Source: Cyanidiococcus yangmingshanensis
Lineage: Eukaryota; Rhodophyta; Bangiophyceae; Cyanidiales; Cyanidiaceae
Assembly (NCBI GenBank): GCA_013995675.1
Contig: VWRR01000006.1
Span: forward strand, 124,001-188,000
DNA: 64,000 nucleotides
Direction of reading: 5' to 3'
Shown piece by piece: positions 54,036-64,000 of the stretch. The translations under genes were made by a program, and so were the position numbers. Within the stretch, counting starts at the first letter, position 1, and each line of letters starts with the position of its first letter. The notes under the pieces were generated by a model. That model was not told where the DNA came from, made no database searches, and saw nothing but the letters and a program-made list of their open reading frames with translations.

Positions 54036-56246
54036 ATGGTTTTCCAAGCAGGCTTTGTTGTTCCTTCTGCGGCAATTCTGCCGGCAATACATCAAACTTG
54101 CGTGCAAGCTAACGGTAGCTTGTCTAGAGCATCCCAGCCTCTGGCTGAGAGCGAGGGTTCACGAGAGTTGCCCGGACTCCCGTCGAGAGAGGAGTTTTTC
54201 GATAGAGCACCTCAACCTTCCAAAGGACTTTTCTTCGTGTTTTCCGACCTATTTCCAAGAAAGATCGATGGGAACTCAGAGAGTTCTTTCCTCTCTCCTG
54301 GTTTGCAGGGAGAGACTCCCCCTCTTTTAGCTTTGAGGCCTGAAGAGGTTAGGTCGAAGACACTGTTAAACCTATTCTTCGATAACGTGCATGGCCTGCG
54401 TGGGAATAGACCCGATGCAATTGCGCTTTCATCGAAGGCAAATGGGGATTGGATAAATATTTGCTGGCGCGACTACGGCCGTTTAGTCTGCCAGGTGGCA
54501 AACGGCCTCCGGAATGTTGGCTTCCAGTCGGGCGACCATGCCGCAATTCTTGGCTCTAACGCCCCGCAGTGGCTCATCGCGGATCTGGCAGTCATGTGTC
54601 TCGGCGGATGCACCGCTGGAATATATCCGAATGATATACCTGAGCAGGTCGCGTTTGTCTGTAAGCATTTTCAGGCAAAAGTAGTGTTCGTAGATTGTGA
54701 ATCACAGTATGAGAAATTGCTCGGCATGTCGAATGAGCTCGGAAATGTTGACTTTGTCGTTTCCTGGATGCATGATGCTCGCAATGTGAGGGCAATGCGC
54801 AGCAAAGCAGCGCCTTGGAAACTTATCTCGTGGGATGAGCTTTTGAGCAAGGGCAAGCGGAATCTGGAGGTCGCGGAGGAGTTAATCGAGGCTCAAGCGA
54901 GGGCGATACCCCCGACAGCGCTCTGCATGACTGTTTACACCTCGGGAACAACCGGGAGGCCAAAAGGAGCGTGCTATCGGCATCGAAATCTTTATTTCAT
55001 AGCCGAGGAGATATCACGATCTGTAGGTTCAGGCGGGAGGGATATAACTTTGTCTTTCCTTCCTCTCTGTCATGTTGCTGAGCGTATTCAGGGAGAGTTG
55101 CTCGCCATTTATGACGCGAACACGGTTTATTTTGCTGAAAGCATTGCCCATGTGAAAAAGAACTTGCATGAAGTGCGGCCAACGTTGTTCCTATGTGTGC
55201 CGCGAATTTGGGAGAAATTCGCCTCAGCGCTGAAACACGTTTTCGCAAAAGAACCACTGGTGCGGCGCCTGGTCCTTCAACATGCGGTTCGGAATGGCTC
55301 CAAAATTGGCGATTTCCGTAACAGTCTGCGGGGAGAGCGTCCTGCTTTCTGGACCGCTTGGCAATGGCGAATCTACAAGGAGCATGTGATTGGGAAAATA
55401 CTTACGCAGTTAGGTTTGGACCGATGCCACACCTTTGCTTCCGGTGCGGCACCGCTGAATCCCGATATTTCGCGGTTCTTTAGGAGCCTCGGCATCGATA
55501 TCGCTGAGCTTTATGGCCAGAGCGAGAGTACTGGTGTTATCGCTCTTACTCCAAAAGGAGCAATCAAGCCGGGGACGGCCGGCTTGCCTCTCCGCGGTAC
55601 CCAGGTTGTTATCGGAGAGGGAGGAGAAGTGCTGGCAAAGGGGGATAACGTTTTCGCTGGTTACTACAACGACGCTCGAGCGACGGGTGAAGCCATCGAT
55701 GATGCCGGTTTCTTGCACACAGGTGATGTTGGCCATTTTGACGAAGACGGGTACCTCGTGATTTCAGACAGGCTCAAGGATTTGATCAAGACGTCTGGAG
55801 GAAAGTTCATAGCCCCGCAACCCACCGAGGCTCGTTTGAAATCGTTCGATGGTATCGCTCAGGTTGTCATCATTGGTGATGGAAAGCCGTACTGCACTGC
55901 ACTCATTACACTCGATGAGTCTTCGATACCTGAACTGCTGAAGAAGGTTGGTGCAGGCCCCGATGCGGATTCTAACAACATTCTTGTCCGAAACAAAAGA
56001 ATCTCTGCTGCAATACAACGACGTATTGACGAAGTCAATGCTACTCTACCCTCCTATGCGACAATTAAGTATTTCCGAATACTGCCGTCGGAGCTAACTG
56101 TGGAGGGTGGCGAGCTGACTCCAACTATGAAAGTCAAACGTCGCGTGGTGCAAGAAAAGTATGCTCAGATCATCAGTGAGATGTATCTCACTGCCGACAT
56201 CCCCAAGAGTGCCGAGAGCATTGGAGCTAATTCAAATTCACGCTAA
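54036..56246 (+). CDS. Long-chain acyl-CoA synthetase (AMP-forming)
   Basis: 736 residues, ATG at 54036, intact. Adenylate-forming motifs in order: YTSGTTGRPKGA (P-loop), YGQSESTGV, GYYNDARAT, HTGDVGHFDEDGYLVISDR and KTSGGKFIAPQ. The layout fits long-chain and bubblegum-type ACSL enzymes, which activate fatty acids to acyl-CoA for lipid synthesis or beta-oxidation. About 90 residues before the conserved part include hydrophobic and Ser-rich stretches that may target or anchor the protein; an ATG near 54267 would give a shorter form. The PTS1 signal is absent: the end is NSR. Confidence 0.92.
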   Translation: MVFQAGFVVPSAAILPAIHQTCVQANGSLSRASQPLAESEGSRELPGLPSREEFFDRAPQPSKGLFFVFSDLFPRKIDGNSESSFLSPGLQGETPPLLALRPEEVRSKTLLNLFFDNVHGLRGNRPDAIALSSKANGDWINICWRDYGRLVCQVANGLRNVGFQSGDHAAILGSNAPQWLIADLAVMCLGGCTAGIYPNDIPEQVAFVCKHFQAKVVFVDCESQYEKLLGMSNELGNVDFVVSWMHDARNVRAMRSKAAPWKLISWDELLSKGKRNLEVAEELIEAQARAIPPTALCMTVYTSGTTGRPKGACYRHRNLYFIAEEISRSVGSGGRDITLSFLPLCHVAERIQGELLAIYDANTVYFAESIAHVKKNLHEVRPTLFLCVPRIWEKFASALKHVFAKEPLVRRLVLQHAVRNGSKIGDFRNSLRGERPAFWTAWQWRIYKEHVIGKILTQLGLDRCHTFASGAAPLNPDISRFFRSLGIDIAELYGQSESTGVIALTPKGAIKPGTAGLPLRGTQVVIGEGGEVLAKGDNVFAGYYNDARATGEAIDDAGFLHTGDVGHFDEDGYLVISDRLKDLIKTSGGKFIAPQPTEARLKSFDGIAQVVIIGDGKPYCTALITLDESSIPELLKKVGAGPDADSNNILVRNKRISAAIQRRIDEVNATLPSYATIKYFRILPSELTVEGGELTPTMKVKRRVVQEKYAQIISEMYLTADIPKSAESIGANSNSR

Positions 56247-57734
56247 AAATATAGGTACTAGAAAAAACGCTTTTGGGTTTAAAGCCTCAAACGCCTCTGA
56301 AAGTCAAGTTCTGTTGTTAATTAAGTTATCATTGTTTCTACTGAATCCAGTACTTACTGTACCCATCGATCTCCAGATGGCCCCATAGGTCTCTTTGGAG
56401 CTCTCTGTATTCAAGTATATGTTTTTTCACGAGCAGTGGGTGATCCGTCAGCCCGCCTGCAGCAAAAGCTTTGTTTTCTAGTTTGCGACACTCAGGGCCA
56501 GTCTATTCCTTCCCGGAAAGGCGCTTGGCATTCGAAACGAAATGAGTCCACAAATTTCCGAGTGAAACGTTCCCTTTCATGTGTGGAACTCGGAGAGTGT
56601 ACGTCAAATACGTGATTCAGTAGCGAAAAACTAGGTTATTCGCCCTGCATAGGGATATCTGCCTCTTGTTGACCCCGTATGCAGTGGGCTGCGAAAAAAC
56701 GACTGGAACATAGGTAGGCTTGGTTTTGTGAAATCCATTGTTTAAAGCAAATTTAGAGGGATGCTTCGGCTTGTGTTTCGCGATGGTCCTGAATGCGAAC
56801 GCATCGATAAGATTCGCTCTCGCAATCTTTCTCCTGGCATAGGAAATTCAGGTTTGAGATTATTCGCTTTTTATTGCGCTCGGAGTGAATCTGGAAAATC
56901 AATAATCGGCTCATCTTCCCTTTCAGATTGACTCTTGACGCAGCATGAGCGTGTAGATATCATGAGCTTGATGATGACGAAATACCGGATCTAGCTGGAT
57001 GTTTCTTTCAGAAAAGATAGAATCGCATGCGTGCAGAGTCAAGGGGAGGTTTAATAGTTCCTAGTCTCTGTGTAAAAACAAATTTGTGCCCCTCGATAAA
57101 ATCCGTGTTTCTACCTTCTCCTTCGAAGACGGAACCGAAATATTCCTAGAAATCTTCCGCTGAATGAAGGTGCAAACCACAGACTCTCACCTTTGTTGTA
57201 AAACTGTCCTCTTTATGAAAACGTAATCGGTTCGATAAGCCAGCGATCTCGTTCTTCAGGTTAATTCCCCAGCTATCCGCCATTTCGGTTCCAGTTTCTA
57301 GAGATGAGCCTTGAATTTATCCACAACACTGAATGTGTCGACCGAAACCACCCTGCGATCTCTGCGAAGGTCCAATTCAACGAAAGTTTCTCGAAATTGC
57401 AGACAGGCTGAGAACCCACACATTTGAAAATCCTCGTGACAGACACAGGAAAGAATGGGTCTCCCCTCATGATCTTGGATATTCATTATGAGCACATTTA
57501 ATATTCGAAAAATAGGAAGGCTTAAAAAAGCAGAACACCAATATGTTTCGAAACGTAATGACGAAATGCCCATCACGATCCGGTGCGACCCAGCGGTGCC
57601 GAAATATGGCGAGTCCACTATATGCATTTATGTCCATTATTCAATCGCCGACCACCCGTCGATGGCGACACACGCACCACTTGTGGCATCTCTACGTATT
57701 CTATACTGTGCGAAGGCATTCGTTCAAGAGAGCT
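56247..57734. other. Long AT-richer intergenic region
   Basis: This is 1.5 kb with many T/A runs and no frame above about 110 codons that looks coding. It lies between the acyl-CoA synthetase and ribosomal protein L11 genes on the same strand. It may hold the L11 promoter and a leader intron, but I cannot place splice sites. Confidence 0.5.
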
Positions 57735-58283
57735 ATGAAGAACCTCAAAAAGCTGGAGAATCCTATGAGGGAGCTCAGGGTGGATAAGCTCGTTGTTAAC
57801 TGCTGTGTGGGAAGTAGTGGAGATCCGTTGACGAAAGCGTGCCGGGTACTCCAACAACTCACTGCTACCGAAGAGAACCCCGACGGACAGGCTGTTGTAA
57901 CCTCTCGAGCTCGTTTGACTATCCGTCAGTTCGGAATTCGTCGAGGGGAGCGTATTGCTGCCCACGTCACTATTCGCGGTCAGAAGGCTCTGGATCTCCT
58001 CGAGCGTGGTCTGAGAGTTCGAGAGTACGAGTTGCACGAGTCGAACTTCTCCAACACGGGTTGTTTCGGCTTCGGCATTCAGGAACATATTGATCTCGGC
58101 CTGAAGTATGATCCAGCAACAGGCATATTCGGGATGGACTTCTTTGTTGTTCTGAAGCGGCGTGGGGCTCGCGTTGCGCGCCGTCGACGCTGTCGCTCAA
58201 AGGTGGGACCTTTGCAGCGGGTCTCCAAGGAGGACGCGATCCGCTTTTTTCAGACCCAATATGACGGAATTGTTCTACGCTGA
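57735..58283 (+). CDS. RPL11: 60S ribosomal protein L11 (uL5)
   Basis: 182 residues from the ATG at 57735, chosen because the eukaryotic family starts just before NPMREL; the open frame upstream to 57543 is not conserved. Matches run the full length: [58 protein letters not shown] and a final YDGIVL. It binds 5S rRNA together with L5 in the central protuberance of the large subunit. Human L11 has 178 residues, so this copy is complete. Confidence 0.97.
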   Translation: MKNLKKLENPMRELRVDKLVVNCCVGSSGDPLTKACRVLQQLTATEENPDGQAVVTSRARLTIRQFGIRRGERIAAHVTIRGQKALDLLERGLRVREYELHESNFSNTGCFGFGIQEHIDLGLKYDPATGIFGMDFFVVLKRRGARVARRRRCRSKVGPLQRVSKEDAIRFFQTQYDGIVLR

Positions 58284-59386
58284 ATCCCGCAATATCCGAG
58301 AGCATCTGGGTCGAACGGATCTACAAGATAATCAGTTGAATCAAATTTTCCGTCCGCCACCTCCGGGCAATGAACCCGTCTGATGGAGCAGTCGTTCTCT
58401 GTTCAACAGAGCCTTACGCCCTAAATGGACATGATGATTGGCTTTTGAGCCTTGTGTTTGCGAGGAATCCAAAATTTGCTTTCGATTATCTCGTGGACAG
58501 GCCCAGTTCCATCGGATCGCCTGCACCTGGCTGGCGATCTCAATATCGAGAATCCCGCTCACGACTTGATTCTGAATTAGATGCGACATGTCGAAATCTG
58601 CCAATACAGGATCTCGTAGCAATGTAGAATCTCGATATCTAGGGGTCATCAGCATTGCGTGATAACATGGATCGCGCTCTGTACGAGAACATAGTGAACG
58701 ATTGCCGGGTCGAGAGAAGTAAATTGGATGTTTGCCCTGTCTTTCTGCGAAATGAAGATGTTTTATCACGGACTCGAGGCACGGCCAATGTGAGCTTGGA
58801 TGGAGGTCACTGGTTTGGGCGCATCTCCCTGTTAGTCCAAAATGATTGTCGAAACGGGTTGACAACCTCGCTTTCAACACTGAAAATCCATTTTGCTTTT
58901 TTCCAGGAGAATACCCAGCTAGAGTTCGCTGGACCAAGATGCGAGCTACTTTGAAAGCGAGTATCCTTCTCTCTGCAGGGGCCCAGCTATTGCCTCGAGA
59001 GACCGTGATTCGCATAGACTTTGCAACCTGTATATCGCGCTTTATATGACCGTGCTATTTTTATGGGCGTTCACTCATTTTGACGAAGATTACGAATGTT
59101 TAGCAAAGCCTTGTCAGACTAGTCATCGTTCACGATCATCTGGAAGGGAACATCATATATACGAAAGCAATCAGATCACTGAAAAGATCTAATTCTTGCA
59201 GAGCGGGGTTCACAAGATCCAGGACTCCATGACACCGAGAACCTGACGTTCCATTAGGTATGCGTAAGCCCAGACTGATCCATGGGTGATTATGTCTTAT
59301 TCTCACTGTAGGGCAGCTCAAACCTTGGTTCTCGTCGTAAGGAAGCATTTTTATTGTATTCAAAGAACAAACTATCTTTCTCGAAT
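58284..59386. other. Intergenic, one doubtful minus-strand frame
   Basis: A 224-codon minus frame (59015-58341, starting ATG) is the only long one. Its Arg/Ser/His-rich product shows no family resemblance, and I do not call it. A plus frame starting with ATG at 58261, overlapping the end of L11, runs 40 codons. Nothing else seen. Confidence 0.35.
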
Positions 59387-59977
59387 ATGGAAAAGACAAC
59401 TGCCGCTAAAAATGCGGGGGAGTTCAAACTGTACGAGTCACTTTGCGAGTTCGAGAACGAAACCGTCAGCAGGGGCAAGGCTGACGCTGACCATAGCGTT
59501 CGAGCGCTCGCAATAAGTGAGAACTGGATAGAGGGTTTTCAGGCGGGCCGCGACGTTGCCTTTGAGTTCAGCTTTTACAGGGCTATGTACCAATTTCTGC
59601 AGCACAAACAACGGCTTGGTGAACAAATCTTCGAGGGTTCCAAAGCTTTTGTCCAAGACGAAAAATCCGGGGAGAGTTACCCGCCTCGCCTCGAAAAAGC
59701 ATGGCGCAGCTTTGAACATTCTCTCATTAAATTCGAGCGTACTTTCGAGGACCTCCAACAAGAGTTACGGGATACGAAAAGACAGATCGAGGCCGATCTG
59801 TGTGGTTTGGATTCATCGAGAGCAAAAGCGGCTGCCAAGGACCTACATATTTTATGTGCGCGAACCCGGATAGCTTTTCTTCGCCTCTCACGCGTTGCGC
59901 GCGTTTCTTTGGTCCTGCCGAGCGTACTCGTGGATGCATCCGACTCACGAATGAGCAGTGCTTTGGGCGAATGGTGA
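59387..59977 (+). CDS. Unrecognised helical protein
   Basis: 196 residues from the ATG at 59387. It is rich in Glu, Lys, Phe and Arg, with a helical stretch GFQAGRDVAFEFSFYRAMYQF and a coiled-coil-like charged middle (about residues 90-150). The first stretch faintly recalls Yae1/LTO1 repeats, but the Gly spacing is not kept and I do not assign it. It is convergent with the PurH gene, with only 23 bases between stops. Confidence 0.5.
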   Translation: MEKTTAAKNAGEFKLYESLCEFENETVSRGKADADHSVRALAISENWIEGFQAGRDVAFEFSFYRAMYQFLQHKQRLGEQIFEGSKAFVQDEKSGESYPPRLEKAWRSFEHSLIKFERTFEDLQQELRDTKRQIEADLCGLDSSRAKAAAKDLHILCARTRIAFLRLSRVARVSLVLPSVLVDASDSRMSSALGEW

Positions 59978-60000
59978 ACGGCACGCTTCATTGAGTACAC

Positions 60001-61848
60001 TCAGTGCAAAAAGTGCCGAACACCTGTAAACACCATTGCCAAACCCCGCTCATCAGCGGCAGCTATAACCTCTGCATCACGTTTGGAGCCCCCAGGCTGG
60101 ATCACTGCGGTTGCCCCCGCGTCAGCTGCTGCAATGAGCCCGTCAGCAAAGGGGAAAAAGGCATCGGATGCAACCACAGAACCAGATGTCCGAATCGCTT
60201 CCTCCTCTGCTTGGCGAGATGCCTCTTGTGCTTTCCATGCTGCAATTCTTGACGAGTCGATTCGACTCATTTGTCCAGCGCCGATTCCAACCGTTGCACC
60301 GTTTCGCGCATAAACGATGGCATTTGACTTGACATGCTTGCAAACTTTCCACGCGAATAACAAATCGCGCATTTCGCTCTCGTTAGGGGATCGTTTCGTG
60401 ACGACTTTGATCTCGTCCATATTCACCATTTTTGTATCTAGCGCCTGCACGAGGAATCCGCCCACAACCGATCGAAAACCTAGCAGCGGAGCCCGTGGAT
60501 CCGGCATCCCCCCAGTTAAGAGAACTCGCGTCGATTTCTTCTCGGACAGCGCTACCAGTGCCTCCGCAGATGCATCCGGTGCAATCACGACCTCCGTGAA
60601 CACTTTTGTAATCTGTTCTGCGACCGATTTATCGATGGTCCTGTTAAACGCAACAATGCCACCGAACGCTGATATGGGGTCACACGCCAATGCCCGAAGG
60701 TACGCATCCTCCGCAGACACGCCAGTGGCGCAACCACAGGGATTAGAGTGCTTAATTATTGCACATGCCGGTTCCTTGAATTCACTCACCAAACGGAACG
60801 CGGCATCCGTGTCCAAAATGTTATTATAGCTGAGCTCCTTCCCCTGAATTTGTTCCGCGGTGGCGATACCCGGTTGTGGCATACCTTTGGGATCGATGTA
60901 AAAGGCTGCTGCCTGATGGGGGTTTTCGCCATAGCGTAATCGTTGCTTGAGCACTCCCCCAAGAGTGATGCGTTCCGGAAGAGCCTTTCCGAGTCCTTCC
61001 ATAAACCATGCGGCAATCGCACTGTCGTAAGATGCGCAAAGAGAGAAAGCGGAGGCGGCAAGATGCCGGCGAAGTGCGAATGTCGTGCAGCCATCATTCT
61101 CACTCATATCTGACATGACTTCTGAGTAATGGCGTACATCTGTCACAACAGTTACACTTGCATGATTTTTCGCTGCGGCTCGAATCAGTGTTGGCCCGCC
61201 GACATCGATACTTTCGATGCACTCGTTATGGCTTCCGTTCTTACGGACCGTATCCTCGAAAGGATAAAGGTTCACTACGACCATGTCGATGTATTCGATT
61301 CCATGCGCTTTCATTGCTTCCTCATGCAATGCGTTCCCTCGAATACCAAGCAGGCCTCCATGGATTTTCGGCACTAGCGTTTTCACTCGCCCGTCCAAAA
61401 TTTCCGGAAAGCCGGTGTAATCACTCACCTCAATCACAGGTATGCCAAAACTGCGTAGTTTCTCCGCAGTGCCTCCTGTTGACACAATTTCTACGGCATG
61501 GTCAACAAGAAACTGCGCGAACTCTCGCAGCGACGTCTTATCGGAAACAGAAATAAGGGCCCTAGTTATCTTTTGCAACCCCTCTGAGGGTACTGCCTCA
61601 GCCTTATTCTCACCTTGGGCAGCGTCCAGAGACGGTTCTAGATTCATCACCGCGGTCTTTACAAACTCAGAGCGGCTTGCTGTTGCTTCACCAAACAGCC
61701 TGGGGGAGTGTCTGCGGCGAATCTGCGCAGCCTCACAAAGTCGTGGTTTCGTGCCTCGCAAGTGCAAGCTCTGAACCGCTTGCTTTTCGCCAAAGCCACA
61801 GTGCGGCACGCTCACAAAGGAGAAGAATTGAAAGGCGTCATGACGCAT
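60001..61848 (-). CDS. PURH: Bifunctional AICAR transformylase/IMP cyclohydrolase
   Basis: 615 residues, ATG at 61848, intact. It catalyses the last two steps of de novo purine synthesis: formyl transfer to AICAR, then ring closure to IMP. The N-terminal cyclohydrolase/MGS-like domain starts near residue 93 ([37 protein letters not shown]). The transformylase follows (LRYGENPHQ, then catalytic Lys-His in IKHSNPCG, and [10 protein letters not shown]). The C-terminal order resembles bacterial enzymes. About 90 extra N-terminal residues, basic and Ser-rich, suggest plastid targeting; an ATG near 61647 could give a shorter form. Confidence 0.96.
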   Translation of the reverse strand: MRHDAFQFFSFVSVPHCGFGEKQAVQSLHLRGTKPRLCEAAQIRRRHSPRLFGEATASRSEFVKTAVMNLEPSLDAAQGENKAEAVPSEGLQKITRALISVSDKTSLREFAQFLVDHAVEIVSTGGTAEKLRSFGIPVIEVSDYTGFPEILDGRVKTLVPKIHGGLLGIRGNALHEEAMKAHGIEYIDMVVVNLYPFEDTVRKNGSHNECIESIDVGGPTLIRAAAKNHASVTVVTDVRHYSEVMSDMSENDGCTTFALRRHLAASAFSLCASYDSAIAAWFMEGLGKALPERITLGGVLKQRLRYGENPHQAAAFYIDPKGMPQPGIATAEQIQGKELSYNNILDTDAAFRLVSEFKEPACAIIKHSNPCGCATGVSAEDAYLRALACDPISAFGGIVAFNRTIDKSVAEQITKVFTEVVIAPDASAEALVALSEKKSTRVLLTGGMPDPRAPLLGFRSVVGGFLVQALDTKMVNMDEIKVVTKRSPNESEMRDLLFAWKVCKHVKSNAIVYARNGATVGIGAGQMSRIDSSRIAAWKAQEASRQAEEEAIRTSGSVVASDAFFPFADGLIAAADAGATAVIQPGGSKRDAEVIAAADERGLAMVFTGVRHFLH

Positions 61849-62252
61849 ACCTCTAGACTAAGTTTCCACGCACTGTTCCGATAAAGACGCTCTTCGGAAA
61901 GTTTTCTTTAAAACAAAAGAGAGCTCCTCGCGAGGAACGCTCCGACGGTGTCTGACAGCCAGCGCTTACTCTGGTCCTTTGTTATGTATATTTTGAGACA
62001 TTGTTGGCCATACTCGGTTTCGGGGGTCATCCGTCAAGTGCACTGCGGCGCACGAGTAATATCTCTCTCTGCGTCATTAATGTTTTAGGGTTTTTGAACC
62101 AGAACAGTTGCTTTGTTTGGACAAGGCTAGAACATTTTCTGGCTGTAAATATATGCTTGCCCTTGATCTGGATAGCCAGGAAGTTACGGAAAGACGTGTG
62201 GGTTTAACGTGCATCTTGAGCTACTTTGTTCTTAAGGGCGAACTCAAACTTC
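61849..62252. other. Divergent intergenic region
   Basis: No gene recognised. It lies between PurH (minus) and a small plus-strand gene. Confidence 0.5.
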
Positions 62253-62771
62253 ATGGAGGACACGGTCCCTTTTGAACAGCACTCGGCAAAAGCTGAGCGC
62301 CTCTTGTGTCAAGTCCACGAGCACTCTGTTGCCGTGGTTCGGAAGGTGCTCTTCTCAGAGGATTTTTCAACAGAGGCCTCTGAAGATTTCAGCGCTGACA
62401 GTCGGAGACTTCCAGTGTTGTACGCAGCCACCGGGAGATCCCTAGTTGCTTCCCAGGGAAGGGAACCTGCTCGTGATCTTAGGCACAGCGATATTTCAAA
62501 GGATATTTTACAAGCGCGTCTCAGCAAGCTGCTCGCGAAGGAGCCCTTCGAAGGGTTTGAAGCTTGCGCCACCACCTCGCCACGAGTTTCAGATAGTAGT
62601 TTGCGAAAGCAGAAAAATACATTCTCATTGTCGGCGGAGGAAGGGTCCATAGCCACGGGAACCCACCGAGACAGCACGCTAGCAGGCGTAAATAAACGAA
62701 TGAAAAGAGGTCAAGACCGTGGGTGGTTACTGGGCCAGGTCGTGAAGCGAATGCACAGAAACGACCCCTAG
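62253..62771 (+). CDS. Unrecognised small protein, 172 residues
   Basis: ATG at 62253. It is charged and Ser/Ala/Arg-rich, probably helical in parts (AERLLCQVHEHSVAVVRKVL) with a basic end. No membrane segment or family is recognised. It is convergent with the sterol-desaturase-family gene, about 90 bases away. Confidence 0.45.
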   Translation: MEDTVPFEQHSAKAERLLCQVHEHSVAVVRKVLFSEDFSTEASEDFSADSRRLPVLYAATGRSLVASQGREPARDLRHSDISKDILQARLSKLLAKEPFEGFEACATTSPRVSDSSLRKQKNTFSLSAEEGSIATGTHRDSTLAGVNKRMKRGQDRGWLLGQVVKRMHRNDP

Positions 62772-62860
62772 GCCAGGCCAGGATTTGTTCCATGTGCGCT
62801 ATATCAAGCGGAGCGTTGTTTGCAACTCAACTCGACCTTAAATTGCGTTTATGTTTTGGT

Positions 62861-63652
62861 TCACATGACAGGATCTTTGATGCTCTTCTTCCCAGACCAT
62901 TTTGGATAAACATGCTCATAACTTGTTCTAAAAAGTCCATCCATGATATTCGAGCTCCCTACACCGTCACTAAAGCTGCAATTATATCGAGTATGATGCA
63001 TCCCGTGCGCCATTGTGCTGAGTCCAGGAAGCCGCGGCCAAAAATTATAGCCGGAGTGCTCATACATGCCTCCAAGGCTGCCCAGAGCTATTGCAAAAAA
63101 GTGGAAGGCAGCGTCTGCTTTCAACAAACATAGGGGTACCAGGTAAGGAACGCAGATTTCGAGTAAGTAATCGCTCGAAGCCATATACATACTACTTAAA
63201 GCAATGCTCGCCTTGGTTGAGTGGTGCACGTCATGTCTGAAGAAATGATAGCCCCATGCTGAATGTAGCAAAAAGCGATGACCCAGGTAGAAAAACAGAT
63301 CATGCCCAATAGTCATCCATGCCGCTTGGGGAATATATTCCCATACAGAATGACGAAGCGGCTGGTTCTGTCTGTCCAGGCTATCAAATGCGATACCAAA
63401 AGTTTCAGACAAAAACATCGCCGGAAGTAAAATAAAAAATTGGTTAAACAAGACCTGTGACAGAAGCTCCAAATACCTTTGTTGGTCCCCTTTGAACTCC
63501 TTGTACCCGGCGAGCCAGCCTTTTTTGTCTAGGAGCTCAAAAACGAGGCATCCCAAGTGGAAAAAACAAAAGTGTCCAAAGAAGCAGGTCAATGACAAGG
63601 GAAGCCCTGAAGTTCGCGTCAGGTAGTAAATCGGCTCACTCGGATGCCACAT
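62861..63652 (-). CDS. Sterol desaturase/fatty acid hydroxylase family protein
   Basis: 263 residues from the ATG at 63652. The membrane di-iron histidine motifs are present: HDLFFYLGHRFLLH, HDVHH, and HGMHHTRYNCSF near the end, with four or so hydrophobic segments. The superfamily includes C4-methylsterol oxidase (ERG25), C5 desaturase and alkane/wax enzymes of the ER. The size and motif spacing are closest to ERG25-like proteins, but the substrate cannot be fixed from motifs. Confidence 0.85.
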   Translation of the reverse strand: MWHPSEPIYYLTRTSGLPLSLTCFFGHFCFFHLGCLVFELLDKKGWLAGYKEFKGDQQRYLELLSQVLFNQFFILLPAMFLSETFGIAFDSLDRQNQPLRHSVWEYIPQAAWMTIGHDLFFYLGHRFLLHSAWGYHFFRHDVHHSTKASIALSSMYMASSDYLLEICVPYLVPLCLLKADAAFHFFAIALGSLGGMYEHSGYNFWPRLPGLSTMAHGMHHTRYNCSFSDGVGSSNIMDGLFRTSYEHVYPKWSGKKSIKDPVM

Positions 63653-64000
63653 GTCACTACTGTGTCCCAAAAGTAGCTCTAGTCACAGAAGATTGACAGC
63701 TACTATGCACACGAAATCGAGAAGTGTTCACTGAAACTGCAGGGGCTCCCGGCCCGAAGGCGAGACAACGATAGAAACCAGCGCGAACCCTACTAGTTAC
63801 ACGCTTTATCACGCGTCTCCGCAGGAAGGCCAATAGAAGGTTGGTGCGGATGAACAGCGTACACAAATAGTTTCGCGACTTCAAACGGCAACGCCACGTA
63901 CGCGCTCGACGCCTCGTCGGCGGCAGCGGATGTTCAGCCGAACGGAATACAAATTGGAAATCTTGAGAACTCCGCTCTCCTGTCACGACGCTCTCAGATC
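63653..64000. other. Right edge, nothing supported
   Basis: A minus frame of 109 codons (63986-63657) has no ATG start and an Arg-rich, unconserved product. It presumably holds upstream DNA of the desaturase-family gene. Confidence 0.4.

Noticed and set aside
58341-59015. 224-codon minus-strand frame next to L11
   Set aside because: Its composition looks antisense-like, with no homology pattern; it was kept only as a note in the intergenic entry.
59387-59977. Yae1/LTO1 family assignment
   Set aside because: Only one short stretch is suggestive and the regular Gly spacing is absent.
1-64000. tRNA, snRNA, rRNA, telomere repeats, CRISPR arrays and mobile or virus-like elements
   Set aside because: I scanned the intergenic stretches by eye for A/B boxes, U6/U2 core words, long direct or inverted repeats and transposase or reverse transcriptase motifs and saw none that hold up. 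Permuted or intron-bearing tRNAs, known in red algae, could be missed without a covariance-model search.

Overview
The window reads as nuclear DNA of a compact, intron-poor unicellular eukaryote. It is most likely a red alga of the cyanidiophyte type (Cyanidioschyzon or Cyanidiococcus relatives), although I cannot exclude another intron-poor red alga. The reasons are long genes open over kilobases with no clear introns, GC content by eye near or slightly above half, eukaryote-only proteins (ribosomal protein L11, TVP23, POT1-like, CHL1/DDX11, Prp5/DDX46, IBtk-like, CSN5-like), and several enzymes with organelle-type N-terminal extensions, including a phosphoglycolate phosphatase and a threonine deaminase, which suggest a plastid. 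I saw no transposon, retroelement, virus-like element, CRISPR array, rRNA or convincing tRNA.

Layout. 0-5 kb: a Ser/Arg-rich open frame entering from the left edge, followed in another frame by an AMN1/FBXL-type leucine-rich-repeat protein; probably one gene. 5.6-8.7 kb: a Prp5/DDX46 spliceosomal helicase spread over several frames. 9.4-15.4 kb (minus): a very large P5B-type (ATP13A2-like) transport ATPase. 16.9-27.9 kb: a stretch rich in chromosome-maintenance genes (POT1-like telomere protein, WAPL-like protein, CHL1/DDX11 helicase), with a TrmL-type tRNA methyltransferase and a small membrane protein between them. 29.5-33.3 kb: phosphoglycolate phosphatase and threonine deaminase, probably plastid enzymes. 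34.1-41.4 kb: a nuclear-basket-like protein joining a Ran-binding domain to C3HC zinc fingers, two small genes, and a DDT/WHIM chromatin protein. 42.7-56.2 kb: an IBtk-like ankyrin/RCC1 protein, TVP23, a Trp-rich unknown, a CSN5-like protein with a degenerate JAMM site, a small tail-anchored protein, and a long-chain acyl-CoA synthetase. 57.7-63.7 kb: ribosomal protein L11, an unknown coiled-coil protein, bifunctional PurH/ATIC, an unknown small protein, and a sterol-desaturase-family oxygenase.

A recurring oddity is that conserved genes change reading frame without any inserted sequence. This happens in Prp5 (about four times), the P5B ATPase (two), CHL1 (about three), threonine deaminase (one), and probably in the LRR, IBtk-like and Trp-rich genes. 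The changes cluster in the first 33 kb, while most genes from 53 kb onward are intact. Base-level assembly errors are the simplest explanation; raw reads would settle it. For such genes I give the whole span and say where the frame changes.

Broad functional themes are RNA processing and translation (Prp5, TrmL, L11), chromosome stability (POT1, WAPL, CHL1, DDT/WHIM), nuclear transport, ubiquitin-type control (CSN5-like, possibly the LRR and IBtk-like proteins), membrane transport and trafficking (P5B, TVP23), and metabolism (PGP, threonine deaminase, acyl-CoA synthetase, PurH, sterol desaturase family).
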